This document shows positions 8,922 through 18,556 of a DNA stretch of 35,243 nt, one piece after another. The DNA is from an uncultured Halobacteria archaeon. GTDB taxonomy: Archaea; Halobacteriota; Halobacteria; Halobacteriales; Haloferacaceae. A model generated the notes under the pieces. That model did not search any database, was not told where the DNA came from, and saw only the letters and a program-made list of their open reading frames with translations. The position numbers and the translations under genes were made by a program. Location of the stretch: positions 1 to 35,243 of the forward strand of contig CAKZQY010000288.1 of the NCBI GenBank assembly GCA_937142015.1, in the 5' to 3' direction. The first letter of the stretch is position 1; every line of letters begins with the position of its first letter.

Positions 8922-10541
8922 ATGGGAGCCGACACACACCAGTTCTCGGCAGTGGCAGTCGCCGAGCGCGTCCGCGAGGGAGACCTCTCGCCAGTCGCGG
9001 TCGTCGAAGCGCACCTCGACAGGATCGAGCGGCGGGACGACGATCTCGGGGCGTACATCACCCTCACACCAGAGCGCGCCCGCGAGGCGGCGAGGGAGGT
9101 CGCCGCCGCGGTCGAGCGAGACGACGACCCCGGCCCGCTCGCAGGTGTCCCAGTCGGAATCAAGGACATCGTCGACGTGGCCGGTGTCCCGACGAGTCAC
9201 GGCACGTCACTCCTCGCCGAGAACGTCGCCAGCGACGACGATCCGGCGGTTGCCAGACTCTGTGACGCCGGCGCGGTCGTCCTCGGGAAGACGAACACAC
9301 CGGCCTTCGCACGCAGTGCCGTCACGGAGAGTGACCTCGCGGGGCCCGCCGAGACGCCGTTCGCGTCGGGCTACAACGCCGGCGGCTCGTCTGGCGGCTC
9401 GGCGGCGGCCGTCGCCGCAGGACTAGCGACCGTCGGGTACGGCACCGACGGCGGCGGGTCGATTCGCATCCCCGCGTCACTGTGCGGCGTCGTCGGACAC
9501 AAGCCGACGTTCGGCCGTATCCCGTGGGTGAACCGCCCGGACGGGTTCGCACACGCCCGCGGGAACCACGCTGGCCCACTCACGCGGTCGGTCCGTGACG
9601 CTGCACTCGCGCTGGACGTTCTCGCTGGCCCGCACCACGCCGACCCGTTCAGCCTCCCCGAGCCGACACACGGACGCCAGAACGGCTCTCTCACCACCGG
9701 AGAGGGCACTGCCGCGGGAGACAGCACCGCCGTGGGAGACGACACCGCCGCGGGAGACAGCACTGCCGCGGGAGACAGCACTGCCGCGGGAGACAGCACC
9801 GCCGCGGGAGACAGCTACCTCGCTGCGACGGCGACGGACCCACAGGGGCTCTCGATTGCCTACAGCCCGGACCTCGGCGTGTTCCCCGTCGCCCCGGCCG
9901 TCGAACGGATCGTCGCAGACGCCGCTAGCGACCTCGCGGACGCGACCGCAGCGACACTCGACCGCGTCGAGATCGACCTCGGAGCGACGCTGTCGGAGTT
10001 GGTCGACCCGAAGTACCACCGCTGGGGTCCTGTCCACACCGCCGTGCTCGCGGAACACGTCGAGCGCGAACACGGCGTCGATCTGACAGCCCACCCGGAC
10101 GTGCTCGGCACGGCGTTCGTCGAGTCGATTGCGACCGGCCGCGAGATGGACGCCGTCTCGTACAAGCTCGTGAACGTTCCACACACGCGCATCTACGACG
10201 CTGTCCGGTCCGTGTTCGAGGAGTACGACCTCCTCGTCACCCCGACACTCTCCGTCGCCGGCGTGGAGAACGGGACCGACGGACCGGCGGTGATCGACGG
10301 CGACTCTGTCGACCCGTCGACCGACTGGTTCCTCACGTTCCCGTTCAACTTCGGCGGCCCCCCGGCGCTCTCCGTGCCTGCCGGGACGACCGAGGAGGGC
10401 TACCCCAGCGGGACGACCGAGCGTGGCCTCCCCGTCGGGCTCCAGATCGTCGGCCCGCGCTTCGCCGACGACACTGTCCTCGCCGCCGGCGCTGCACTGG
10501 AGCGTGCGCGACCGTGGTCACAGCTGTACGCCGATCTGTGA
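8922..10541 (+). CDS. Amidase (amidase signature family)
   Basis: GVPVGIKDIVDVAGVPTSHGTSLL, GKTNTPAF, GYNAGGSSGGSAAAVAAGL, GTDGGGSIRIPASLCGVVGHKPTFGR; taacttatgc about 27 bp upstream of ATG. Confidence 0.96.
   Translation: MGADTHQFSAVAVAERVREGDLSPVAVVEAHLDRIERRDDDLGAYITLTPERAREAAREVAAAVERDDDPGPLAGVPVGIKDIVDVAGVPTSHGTSLLAENVASDDDPAVARLCDAGAVVLGKTNTPAFARSAVTESDLAGPAETPFASGYNAGGSSGGSAAAVAAGLATVGYGTDGGGSIRIPASLCGVVGHKPTFGRIPWVNRPDGFAHARGNHAGPLTRSVRDAALALDVLAGPHHADPFSLPEPTHGRQNGSLTTGEGTAAGDSTAVGDDTAAGDSTAAGDSTAAGDSTAAGDSYLAATATDPQGLSIAYSPDLGVFPVAPAVERIVADAASDLADATAATLDRVEIDLGATLSELVDPKYHRWGPVHTAVLAEHVEREHGVDLTAHPDVLGTAFVESIATGREMDAVSYKLVNVPHTRIYDAVRSVFEEYDLLVTPTLSVAGVENGTDGPAVIDGDSVDPSTDWFLTFPFNFGGPPALSVPAGTTEEGYPSGTTERGLPVGLQIVGPRFADDTVLAAGAALERARPWSQLYADL
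9699..9814 (+). repeat. In-frame 18 bp coding repeats (GDSTAA) inside the amidase
   Basis: ggagacagcac(t/c)gccgcg units encode GEGTAAGDSTAVGDDTAAGDSTAAGDSTAAGDSTAAGDS. Confidence 0.95.
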
Positions 10542-10607
10542 CCGACAGTAGAGTTCGGGTCGTGTCGGGAGCGGCACTCGCTCCGTCGGACGTACGGCCC
10601 TTGGTCG

Positions 10608-11381
10608 TCATCGGCTCGCGAGCCACCCGCCGTCGACCGGGATCGCGGCTCCGGTGACGTAGCGCGCAGCGTCGGAGGCGAGAAACCGCGCAAGCTGTCC
10701 CACGTCAGACGGCTCCCCGAAGTACGGCAGGAGGACGTGTTCCTCGTACACGCGCCGTCGCTCCGGGTCGTCGAACGTGCCCTGTGACATACTCGTGTAG
10801 ATCGGACCCGGACACAGTGCGTTGACCGTGACACCGTCGGGGCCGTAGTCGACCGCGAGCTGTCGGGTGAGGTTGACGACACCGGCTTTCGTCGCACAGT
10901 AGCCCGCCGCCGCGGGGCCACCCTCGAAGGCAGCCGTCGAAGCGACGTTGAGGATGCGTCCGGCGTCGCTCTCCCGGAGGTGTGAGACGGCGTGTTTCGT
11001 CGTCAGGTAGACGCCGGTGAGGTTCACGTCGAGACTCGCCTCCCACTCCTCGGTGTCGAGTTCGTGAACCGACCCGCTCACCGAGATCCCCGCGTTGTTG
11101 ACGAGCACGTCCAGACCGCCGAACCGCTCGACCGTCGCTGCCACGGTCGCCTCGACCGCCGCCTCGTCTGCCACGTCACACTCGACGAACGCCGCCTCCG
11201 CCCCCGCCTCCGACAGCACCTCGACGGTCGTCCCGCGGCCACGCTCCTCCGTCAGCTTCGGCTCCTCCCGAACGTCCGCGACGACGACGTTCGCGCCGCC
11301 ACGGGCGAGTTCGATGGCGATACCACGACCGATTCCGGCGGCACCCCCCGTCACGAGGGCAGTCTTCTCTGTGAGGTCCAC
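10608..11381 (-). CDS. SDR family oxidoreductase
   Basis: MDLTEKTALVTGGAAGIGRGIAIELARGGANVVVADV...DVLVNNAGISVSG...YCATKAGVVNLTRQLAVDYGPDGVTVNALCPGPIYT. Confidence 0.95.
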   Translation of the reverse strand: MDLTEKTALVTGGAAGIGRGIAIELARGGANVVVADVREEPKLTEERGRGTTVEVLSEAGAEAAFVECDVADEAAVEATVAATVERFGGLDVLVNNAGISVSGSVHELDTEEWEASLDVNLTGVYLTTKHAVSHLRESDAGRILNVASTAAFEGGPAAAGYCATKAGVVNLTRQLAVDYGPDGVTVNALCPGPIYTSMSQGTFDDPERRRVYEEHVLLPYFGEPSDVGQLARFLASDAARYVTGAAIPVDGGWLASR

Positions 11382-11463
11382 GGTCGCACCTCGCCAGCGA
11401 CTGTGGAATAGTTTGTGGTGACGACGGTCGCCTGCAGCCCGATCGAGTCACTCGGGCGCAGGT

Positions 11464-11520
11464 GGGTGTCTTCGAGGGAGACTTCCGAAGATGGGTGTCT
11501 TCGAGGGAGACTTCCGAAGG
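11464..11520. repeat. 2 x 29 bp direct repeat
   Basis: gggtgtcttcgagggagacttccgaag at 11464 and 11493. Confidence 0.93.
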
Positions 11521-11550
11521 TTGATTACGGAGACTGTCGAGACCGGACGT

Positions 11551-11913
11551 ATGGAGCCTGTCAACTTCGACGAGGCAGAGACGTACGAGCCGGAAGACGG
11601 CTGGCGGCGCGTGTCGATGGCCGGCAGCGACGAGTTCAGCTTCGAGTGGTTCGAGAAGCCGCCGGGCCACTCCTCGCCGATGCACGACCACGAGAACGAG
11701 CAGGTGTGTCTCTGTCTCCGCGGGGAACTCACACTCTACACCGACGACGATCAGGTGACGCTACAACAGTACGACTCCGTGTGGCTCGACTCCTGGGAGT
11801 CACACCGCGTCGCAAACGAGGGTGACGTGCTCGCCGTCGGGATCGACGTGTTCGCACCCGGCCGGAGCTTCGACTTCTGGACGGACCGTACTGACGACGA
11901 CGAAGCGGAGTAG
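11551..11913 (+). CDS. Cupin domain protein
   Basis: SSPMHDHENEQVCLCLRGELTLYTDDDQVTLQQYDSVWLDSWESHRV; ATG at 11551 preferred over 11491, which lies inside the repeat. Confidence 0.85.
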   Translation: MEPVNFDEAETYEPEDGWRRVSMAGSDEFSFEWFEKPPGHSSPMHDHENEQVCLCLRGELTLYTDDDQVTLQQYDSVWLDSWESHRVANEGDVLAVGIDVFAPGRSFDFWTDRTDDDEAE

Positions 11914-12026
11914 ACCGCACTGACGACGCCGAGCAGAGGCTGCACTGACGACGCCGAAGCGGAGTAGACCGCACTGACGACGCCGAAGCGGAGGCTGCAC
12001 TGACGACGCCGAAGCGGAGGCTGCAC
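11890..12026. repeat. 5 imperfect units of about 25-29 bp; first unit is the 3' end of the cupin gene including its TAG
   Basis: actgacgacg(a/c)cgaagcggag.. at 11890, 11919, 11944, 11973, 11999. Confidence 0.92.
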
Positions 12027-12077
12027 GACGAGGGGGCGAGGAGTAGCTTTATGACCACCCGCTCGCAGAGTCGGCGT

Positions 12078-13607
12078 ATGGCGAGTGAGTCGACAGAGAA
12101 GGCGTACCAGACGGTACTGGAGCACTCTCAGCGTGTCCTCGACTTGGAGAAGACCAACCAGCTGTTACGCTGGGACTCGGACGTGATGATGCCGCCGGGG
12201 GGCGCACCGGCGCGGGCGAGCCAGCGGACGACGCTGTCGACGGCACGCAACCGGTATCTCACGGCGGACGCTCTCGGCGAGGCGCTCGCGGAACTGGACG
12301 AGGCGGCGTTGGACGACGAGCGGGCCGCGGTCGTCCGCGAGGTTCGTCGGGAGCACACCACCGCCGTGAGTGTGCCCGAGGAGCTCACCACTCGGATCAG
12401 CGAGATCAACTCCCGCGCACACGAGGCGTGGAAGAGCGCGCGAGAGGCGAACGACTGGTCACAGTTCGGGCCCGTCGTCGCCGAGCACTTCGAGGCGAAG
12501 AAGGAGTGGGCACACCACGTCGATCCAGACAGCGATCCGTACGAGGTCGTCTGGAGCCAGCGGACCGGCTACCTCGCACAGCCACACATCCCGTTGGAGA
12601 CGGTCGACGAGATCTTCGACCAGCTCCGCGAGGAGTTGGTGCCGTTGATCGCGGCGATTCACGACAGCGACGTCGAGTTGGCGACCGACGCACTCCACAG
12701 CGACGAGGCCGCATTCGACGTCGAGACGCAACAGCAACTCAACCGGGCTGCGCTCGACACACTCCAGTTGGACTGGGACCGGACGCGGTTCGACGTGGCT
12801 CCACACCCGTTCTCGTTCGGCCACCCCTACGACGTGCGAATGACGACGCGGTACGACGAGTCGGATCTCACCGAGGCGCTGACCGGGACGATCCACGAGT
12901 TCGGACACACGGCGTACGCACACGGACTCCCGCGAGACGAGTACGGGACGCCGCTGGGTGAGCCACGCGGGATCGGGATTCACGAGTCGCAGTCGCGGTT
13001 CTTCGAGAACCACGTCGGACGGACGGAAGCGTTCTGGGAGCTGTTTCTCCCGACGGTGAAAGAACAGTTCCCCAGTCTGCGCGACGTGACACCGCGTGAG
13101 GCCTACGAGTGTGTCAATCAGGTGTTCGACGACAACTACATCCGAGTGGACGCGGACGAACTCACCTACCACATGCACATCATTCTCCGGACGGAGATCG
13201 AACGCGACCTGTTCCACGACCGGATCGACGCAGACGAGATTCCACAGCTCTGGAACGAGAAGATGGAGAAGTACCTCGGCATCCGGCCGGAGACCGACAA
13301 CGAAGGCTGTCTCCAAGATCCACACTGGTCACAGAGTCTCCCGGGGTTCGTCGGGTACACTATCGGGAGCGTGCTCGCGGCACAACTCGACGCGACGATG
13401 CGCGAGGAGCTGGACGAGAACGTCGACGACCTGATCCGCGAGGGACGGATCGGCCCCATCCGCGAGTGGCTGACGGAGACTGTCCACCGACACGGACAGC
13501 GCTACCGAGCAGACGAACTCGTCCGCCGTGCGACTGGCGAAGATCTCACGGCAGACTACTTCCTCGAGTACGCCCGTGAGAAGTACGGCGAACTGTACGA
13601 CCTGTGA
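12078..13607 (+). CDS. Carboxypeptidase M32 (paralogue 2)
   Basis: HEFGHTAYAHGL, HESQSRFFENHVGR, HPFSFG, QDPHW; gctttatga about 27 bp upstream of ATG 12078. Confidence 0.95.
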   Translation: MASESTEKAYQTVLEHSQRVLDLEKTNQLLRWDSDVMMPPGGAPARASQRTTLSTARNRYLTADALGEALAELDEAALDDERAAVVREVRREHTTAVSVPEELTTRISEINSRAHEAWKSAREANDWSQFGPVVAEHFEAKKEWAHHVDPDSDPYEVVWSQRTGYLAQPHIPLETVDEIFDQLREELVPLIAAIHDSDVELATDALHSDEAAFDVETQQQLNRAALDTLQLDWDRTRFDVAPHPFSFGHPYDVRMTTRYDESDLTEALTGTIHEFGHTAYAHGLPRDEYGTPLGEPRGIGIHESQSRFFENHVGRTEAFWELFLPTVKEQFPSLRDVTPREAYECVNQVFDDNYIRVDADELTYHMHIILRTEIERDLFHDRIDADEIPQLWNEKMEKYLGIRPETDNEGCLQDPHWSQSLPGFVGYTIGSVLAAQLDATMREELDENVDDLIREGRIGPIREWLTETVHRHGQRYRADELVRRATGEDLTADYFLEYAREKYGELYDL

Positions 13608-13730
13608 ACACGGCCGCGTCGACTGTGAACACAGGCCCTGTCGGCTGTGAACACGGCCGCGTCGGCTGTGAACACAGGCCCTGTCGGCTGTGAACACGGC
13701 CGCGTCGACTGTGAACGCGGCCGCGTCGGA
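13602..13730. repeat. 6 units alternating 21 and 22 bp; first unit contains the stop codon of M32-2
   Basis: ctgtgaacacggccgcgtcg(a/g) and ctgtgaacacaggccctgtcgg alternate at 13602, 13623, 13645, 13666, 13688, 13709. Confidence 0.95.
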
Positions 13731-13750
13731 TTCGTCGTGCCGAGGCGTCT

Positions 13751-13820
13751 CGGGTCGCGTCTGTCGATTTCGGGTCGCGTCTGTCGATTTCGGGTCGCGT
13801 CTGTCGGTCTCTGGTCGCGT
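13751..13820. repeat. 3.5 x 20 bp tandem array
   Basis: cgggtcgcgtctgtcgattt at 13751, 13771, 13791, partial at 13811. Confidence 0.93.
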
Positions 13821-13858
13821 TCGCCGACCTCGGCGTATTGGTCTCGTACTCGACAGCG

Positions 13859-15118
13859 TCAGTCGGCACGACTCGGATCGTCGTCGGGCGCGACATCCAC
13901 GTCGAGGAGCGTCACGACGACAGCGACAGCAGCGACGAGGACGAGTGTCGTCGCACTCAGGTAGCTCAGGTCGTAGCCGACAGCAGCGCCGAGCGGGAAG
14001 GCGACGACGGGGCCGAGCGTCGCCCCGAGATCACCGAAAACGTTGTACACGCCGCCGAGTTTCCCGACCTGATCCTCGGGACTGATGTCGCCGAGGAGCG
14101 CGAGCAGCGGCGGGCTCGTTCCGCCGACACCGGCACCGACCATCGCCATCCCGAGGAGCGTGGTGTACAGCGTCGGGAACAGCCCGACGACAGCGAGGCC
14201 GACCGCCAGCGAGGCGAGCGCCGGGATCGTCACCAGTCCGCGACGGGAGAGCGTGTCGGAGTACCGGCCGGTGAGCAGCGTCGTCACGCTCATCGCCAGC
14301 ACGCTGACGGCCATCATCGCGCCACTGACACCGACCGACGAGAACGATCCGATCCGGATGCCGTGTGTGCCCGCGAAGACGACGATGGTCGAGAGGAGCG
14401 AGACGTAGACGAACCGGACGACGAAGTTCACCCCGCCGATCGAGAGCACCCGTGGGTCACGGGCGACGACCTGCGGGAGATCTCGCAGACTGGCAGCGGT
14501 GTCCACGTCGGCGCTGACGTTCGGGAGCACGGCTGCTGCGACGAGAGCGGCGATCACGCCGAACGTGCCGGCGACGAGGAACGCGGCCGCGTACCCGAAC
14601 AGGTCGGCGACGAGTCCGCCGAGCACTGTGCCCGTCGGGAACCCGAGCGACTGGCCGCCGCGCATGTAGCCGACCCACTTGCCGCGGTTCTCGCGTGTCG
14701 TGACGTGTGTGATCGTCGAGAACGCGCCGACGAAGACGAACGCCGACCCCAGCCCCCACATCGCTCTGGCGAGCAGGAACACACCAGCACTGTCGATCAA
14801 CGGGAGTTTGTCGGCGTGCAAGGCGAGCGCGTAGCCGAACGGAGCCACACCCTGGACGGTGAAGCCGACGATCATCGGCCGACGCGACCCCATCGTGTCG
14901 ATGATCTGCCCCGCGGGCGTGTTGGCCACGAGCCGGACGAACCCGTTCGTGGAGAGGATGATCCCGACGAGGAACGGCGAGATCCCCAGAATCGGCCCGA
15001 GGTTCGGGAGTGTCGGGTACGCGACGCCGCCCCCGACACCGCCGAAGAACACGCCCGCAACGAGGCTGGCGACGACGTACCGAACGTCGATCTCTGGCTC
15101 GTCGCTGCCGTCACCCAT
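13859..15118 (-). CDS. MFS transporter
   Basis: 419 aa, multiple hydrophobic helices, VRLVANTPAGQIIDTMGSRRPMIVGF loop motif. Confidence 0.92.
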   Translation of the reverse strand: MGDGSDEPEIDVRYVVASLVAGVFFGGVGGGVAYPTLPNLGPILGISPFLVGIILSTNGFVRLVANTPAGQIIDTMGSRRPMIVGFTVQGVAPFGYALALHADKLPLIDSAGVFLLARAMWGLGSAFVFVGAFSTITHVTTRENRGKWVGYMRGGQSLGFPTGTVLGGLVADLFGYAAAFLVAGTFGVIAALVAAAVLPNVSADVDTAASLRDLPQVVARDPRVLSIGGVNFVVRFVYVSLLSTIVVFAGTHGIRIGSFSSVGVSGAMMAVSVLAMSVTTLLTGRYSDTLSRRGLVTIPALASLAVGLAVVGLFPTLYTTLLGMAMVGAGVGGTSPPLLALLGDISPEDQVGKLGGVYNVFGDLGATLGPVVAFPLGAAVGYDLSYLSATTLVLVAAVAVVVTLLDVDVAPDDDPSRAD

Positions 15119-15338
15119 CGAACCACCGAACCACTGGCAGGGTGTCGGTCTCCTCCATCGACTCGTCGGTCGTCTGCCGGTCGCTTAGATATATCGATTC
15201 GAAACACTGCCAGACTCTCTCACACTCTCTCGGCCTGTCCCAGATTCCCCCGGACTCCCAAACCCTGCCCAAACTCTCCCAGCCTGTCCAGCCCCCGACC
15301 GCCAGAGCGCTTTTGTCGGCGTGTGCCCAGCGACACAC

Positions 15339-16343
15339 ATGGATCACCTGGTAGTGCTCGGTGGGACGCGATTCATCGGTCGTGCGACAGTCGAGGAGTT
15401 CCGGTCGGCCGGGTACCGCGTGACGACGTTCACTCGGGGGAACCGCCCAGATCCGTTCGCCGAGGAGGAGCACGTCTCACACGTCACCGGCGACCGGACG
15501 GACGAGGCGGCGGTCGCCGACCTCGCAGAGCGCGCCGATCCGGATGTCGTCGTCGACTGTATCGCCTACCATCCGGAAGAGGTAGCGACGGCGACGCGCG
15601 TGTTCGCCGACGTCGACGCGTACGTCTACGTCTCATCGAGTGGCGTCTACCCGGACGACTCCAACCCGAAACGCGAGGACCACACCCGGCTGCGGTCGTG
15701 TACTCCGGAGCAGGCGGTCGACGACTCACAGTCGACGTACGCCAACCGGAAGGCCGAGGGAGACCGCGAAGTGTTCCGCGCAGCCGACCGCGGCGTCGCA
15801 GCGACGAGTGTCCGACCCTGTCTCGTCTACGGCCCACACGACTACACGGAGCGGCTCGACTACTGGATCGACCGTATCGACCGGTTCGACCGTGTCGTCG
15901 TCCCGGGTGACGGACAACACCTGTTCCACCGAGTGTACGTCCGTGACCTCGCTCGGGCGTTCCGACTCGTGGCGGAACGAGGCACCCCGGGGGAGGCGTA
16001 CAACGCCGCCGACCGTCACCTCGACGATCTCGACACGCTCCTCGACGTGATCGCCGACGAACTCGACCGCGACGTGGAGTTCGTCCACGCGCTCCCCCGT
16101 GACCTCGCCGCGGGCGACCTCTCTGTGGACGACTTCGTCTGCTACCGTGACTACACACACGTGCTCTCGACACAGAAGCTCGCCGACCTCGGCTGGGAGT
16201 CGACACCGCTCGCGGCGGCCGTCGCCGACACTGTCGACAGCCACTTCGACACTGGTGTCGGCGGCGGGAAACACGAACTCGACCGCTCGCGCGAACGAGC
16301 CGTCGTCGACCACGTCGACGCGACGCGTCCGGAGGAGTCGTGA
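15339..16343 (+). CDS. NAD-dependent epimerase/dehydratase family protein
   Basis: MDHLVVLGGTRFIGRATVEEFRSAGYRVTTFTRG, YVSSSGVYPDD, RPCLVYGPHDYTERLDYW. Confidence 0.93.
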   Translation: MDHLVVLGGTRFIGRATVEEFRSAGYRVTTFTRGNRPDPFAEEEHVSHVTGDRTDEAAVADLAERADPDVVVDCIAYHPEEVATATRVFADVDAYVYVSSSGVYPDDSNPKREDHTRLRSCTPEQAVDDSQSTYANRKAEGDREVFRAADRGVAATSVRPCLVYGPHDYTERLDYWIDRIDRFDRVVVPGDGQHLFHRVYVRDLARAFRLVAERGTPGEAYNAADRHLDDLDTLLDVIADELDRDVEFVHALPRDLAAGDLSVDDFVCYRDYTHVLSTQKLADLGWESTPLAAAVADTVDSHFDTGVGGGKHELDRSRERAVVDHVDATRPEES

Positions 16344-16388
16344 GAACGCCGATACGAATCGAGAGGTGGTGAGACACTTTCTCACGGT

Positions 16389-16913
16389 TCAGATTCGGTC
16401 TCGGACACCGACGACGAGCGTGTCACCGAGTCGGTCACCGAGACGCTGGCGGTCGGCCGACAGCGAGAGGAGCATCAGTCCGACGAAGTAGTACAGCAGT
16501 CCGTCGACGACGCGACAGAGATTCCGGATCACAGCCTGCACCGGTCCCACTCGTGACCCGTCGGTACGGACGACGACGATACCGAAGATCGCCTTTCCGA
16601 TCGTCTGGCCGCGGAGCGACTCGAACAGCGCGGCGTACCCGCCCCAGACCGCCACCGCAGCGAGGAACCACAGCCACGACTGTCCGTGGAGGGTGACCAC
16701 CGGCGTGAGCCCGAACACGTTGAGAACGAACCAGAACAGGTAGTTGAACACCTGTAACGGCGGGCCGAACCCCCGAGAGAGAACGCCCGCCAGCGCGAGC
16801 AACCCGGCGTAGTAGACGACGAACACGACGACCGTGTCGACGACTGTCGCTGCCATCCGCCGACCCAAGACGTCGTCCTCGGACCCGGGCCGGTGTTCTG
16901 GGTGGTCCAGCAT
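16389..16913 (-). CDS. RDD family membrane protein
   Basis: LGRRMAATVVDTVVVFVVYYAGLL...SLRGQTIGKAIFGIVVVRTDGSRVGPVQAVIRNLCRVVD. Confidence 0.9.
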   Translation of the reverse strand: MLDHPEHRPGSEDDVLGRRMAATVVDTVVVFVVYYAGLLALAGVLSRGFGPPLQVFNYLFWFVLNVFGLTPVVTLHGQSWLWFLAAVAVWGGYAALFESLRGQTIGKAIFGIVVVRTDGSRVGPVQAVIRNLCRVVDGLLYYFVGLMLLSLSADRQRLGDRLGDTLVVGVRDRI

Positions 16914-16981
16914 ACGACTGCATCTCACGTGTGGTGGCATAATAGGTCGTTGGGTGCCTCACGATTGCGAACTGTGTTCTC

Positions 16982-17172
16982 CACGCGGGTCACCACATCC
17001 GAGACCCATCTTCACGCGGGTCACCACATCCGAGACGCACATTCACGCGGGTCACCACATCCGAGACCCACATTCACGTGGGTCACCACATCCGAGACCC
17101 ACATTCACGTGGGTCACCACATCCGAGACACAGCTTCAGGCGGGTCACCACGCCCGAGACACACGTTCAGGT
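16982..17172. repeat. 6 x 31 bp head-to-tail tandem array
   Basis: cacg(c/t)gggtcaccacatccgagacccacatt at 16982, 17013, 17044, 17075, 17106, 17137. Confidence 0.96.
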
Positions 17173-17177
17173 AGGCG

Positions 17178-18149
17178 TCACTCCGGGAAAATGTCCTCAC
17201 GGAGGTGGAGCGACACCACGTAGTTCGGCTCGTCGACGATCTCGTTGATCTTCAGGTCTCCGGCGACCGAGCAGAGGATGTAGGCCTTCTCACGGGAGAG
17301 GTCGCGTTCCGCGTGGAGGTGGTCGACCATCCCGGACACCGCCCGTTTCGAGGCCGTCATGAGGTCGTCGGCGACACCTGTGGTCGCGTACGTCGGCACC
17401 GGACTGGGTCGACCGGGGCCCGCTGGGTAGTCGGGTCGTTCCCCCGAGCGGAACTGCGGTTGGTCGAGAGAGAGGTCACGCCGGCGCTCGAACCGGCAGG
17501 TGACGTCTACCGCCGTCTCGATTGCGCCGCCGCACACTTCGCCGTCACCCTGCGCCGCGTGACCGTCACCGACCGCGAACAGTCCGCCGTCGACCTCGAC
17601 GGGGAGGTACAGCGTCGACCCGGCAGTGAGGTACTTCGTGTCCACGTTCCCGCCGACCGCCCGCGGCGGCGTCGTGCTGTGTGAGCCCGGCTCACCCGGT
17701 GTGAGACCGATAGTTCCGGGGAACGGCGCGAGTGGGATCTCGATCCCGTCGACGAACTCCCCGACACCGGCGGAGAGGTCCCACACGTGGAGTCCCCAGT
17801 CGGGGAACTCCTCGGGGAGCAGCCCGAACCCGCGCTCACCGGGGTAGAACAGCGTCCACCCCACGTCGCCGTGATCGACGTCGAGAATCTCCACTGCCAG
17901 CACGTCTCCCGCCTCGAGACCGTCGATTGCCACCGGCCCGACGAGTGGCATCCCGCTGTCGTGGTCCATCGCCTTCACGTCTGCCAGATCCGTGTCGAGA
18001 CTGAACTGTCCCTCGCGGGCGTCGGGACACTCGAACCGCACGACTGTGCCCGGCGCGACTGTCGTGATCGGGTCGAGTGCGTTGTTCCACTCGCGCTGGA
18101 AGTCGTCGTCGCCCCTCGGGAGTGTCAGGTCCGTGCTCGCTCGTGTCAC
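17178..18149 (-). CDS. Acetamidase/formamidase family protein
   Basis: TRASTDLTLPRGDDDFQREWNNALDPITTVAPGTVVRFECPDAREGQ...GHAAQGDGEVCGGAIETAVDVT...AYILCSVAGDLKINEIVDEPNYVV; GTG start at 18149 inferred because the upstream 320 aa of the track ORF is repeat-derived. Confidence 0.92.
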   Translation of the reverse strand: MTRASTDLTLPRGDDDFQREWNNALDPITTVAPGTVVRFECPDAREGQFSLDTDLADVKAMDHDSGMPLVGPVAIDGLEAGDVLAVEILDVDHGDVGWTLFYPGERGFGLLPEEFPDWGLHVWDLSAGVGEFVDGIEIPLAPFPGTIGLTPGEPGSHSTTPPRAVGGNVDTKYLTAGSTLYLPVEVDGGLFAVGDGHAAQGDGEVCGGAIETAVDVTCRFERRRDLSLDQPQFRSGERPDYPAGPGRPSPVPTYATTGVADDLMTASKRAVSGMVDHLHAERDLSREKAYILCSVAGDLKINEIVDEPNYVVSLHLREDIFPE

Positions 18150-18261
18150 GTTCCACCTCTCGACAGTCCGCGAGATAAGTTTTCGGACCTCCGTCAGGTG
18201 TGACCACGACAGCGTCGAGCGGTCGAGGACAGTGATCTGGCCGCCGAACAACCGGCGGCGA

Positions 18262-18520
18262 CGGTCGTGGAGTCGGGCGAGCGGAGACGGCGGCCGCGGA
18301 GTCGAACGAGCGACGACGGCCGCGGAGTCGAACGAGCGACGACGGTCGCGGAGTCGAACGAGCGGAGGCAGTGGTCGCGGAGTCGAACGAGCGGAGGCAG
18401 TGGTCGCGGAGTCGAACGAGCGGAGACGGCGGCCGCGGAGTCGAACGAGCGGCGGCGGTGATCGCGGAGTCGAACGAGCGACGACGGTCGCGGAGTCGGG
18501 CGAGCGGCGGCGGTGGTCGC
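18262..18520. repeat. 9-unit array of 26/29 bp units (ggagtcgaacgagcg..cggtcgc)
   Basis: ggagtcg(a/g)(a/g)cgag at 18269, 18298, 18324, 18350, 18379, 18408, 18437, 18466, 18492: spacings 29, 26, 26, 29, 29, 29, 29, 26. Confidence 0.94.
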
Positions 18521-18556
18521 CCGTAGATTTATCACCGCTCACTCGACGGGAGACGT

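Noticed and set aside
12459-13325. Reverse-strand 288 aa ORF inside M32-2 (and analogous ones at 2715-3518 and 19238-20167)
   Set aside because: Recurrent antisense frame produced by codon usage of the M32 genes; the real strand has the HEFGH motif.
16982-17172. CRISPR-like 31 bp periodic array
   Set aside because: Units are directly head to tail with no unique spacers and mutations are scattered within units; no cas genes nearby. It is a tandem repeat.
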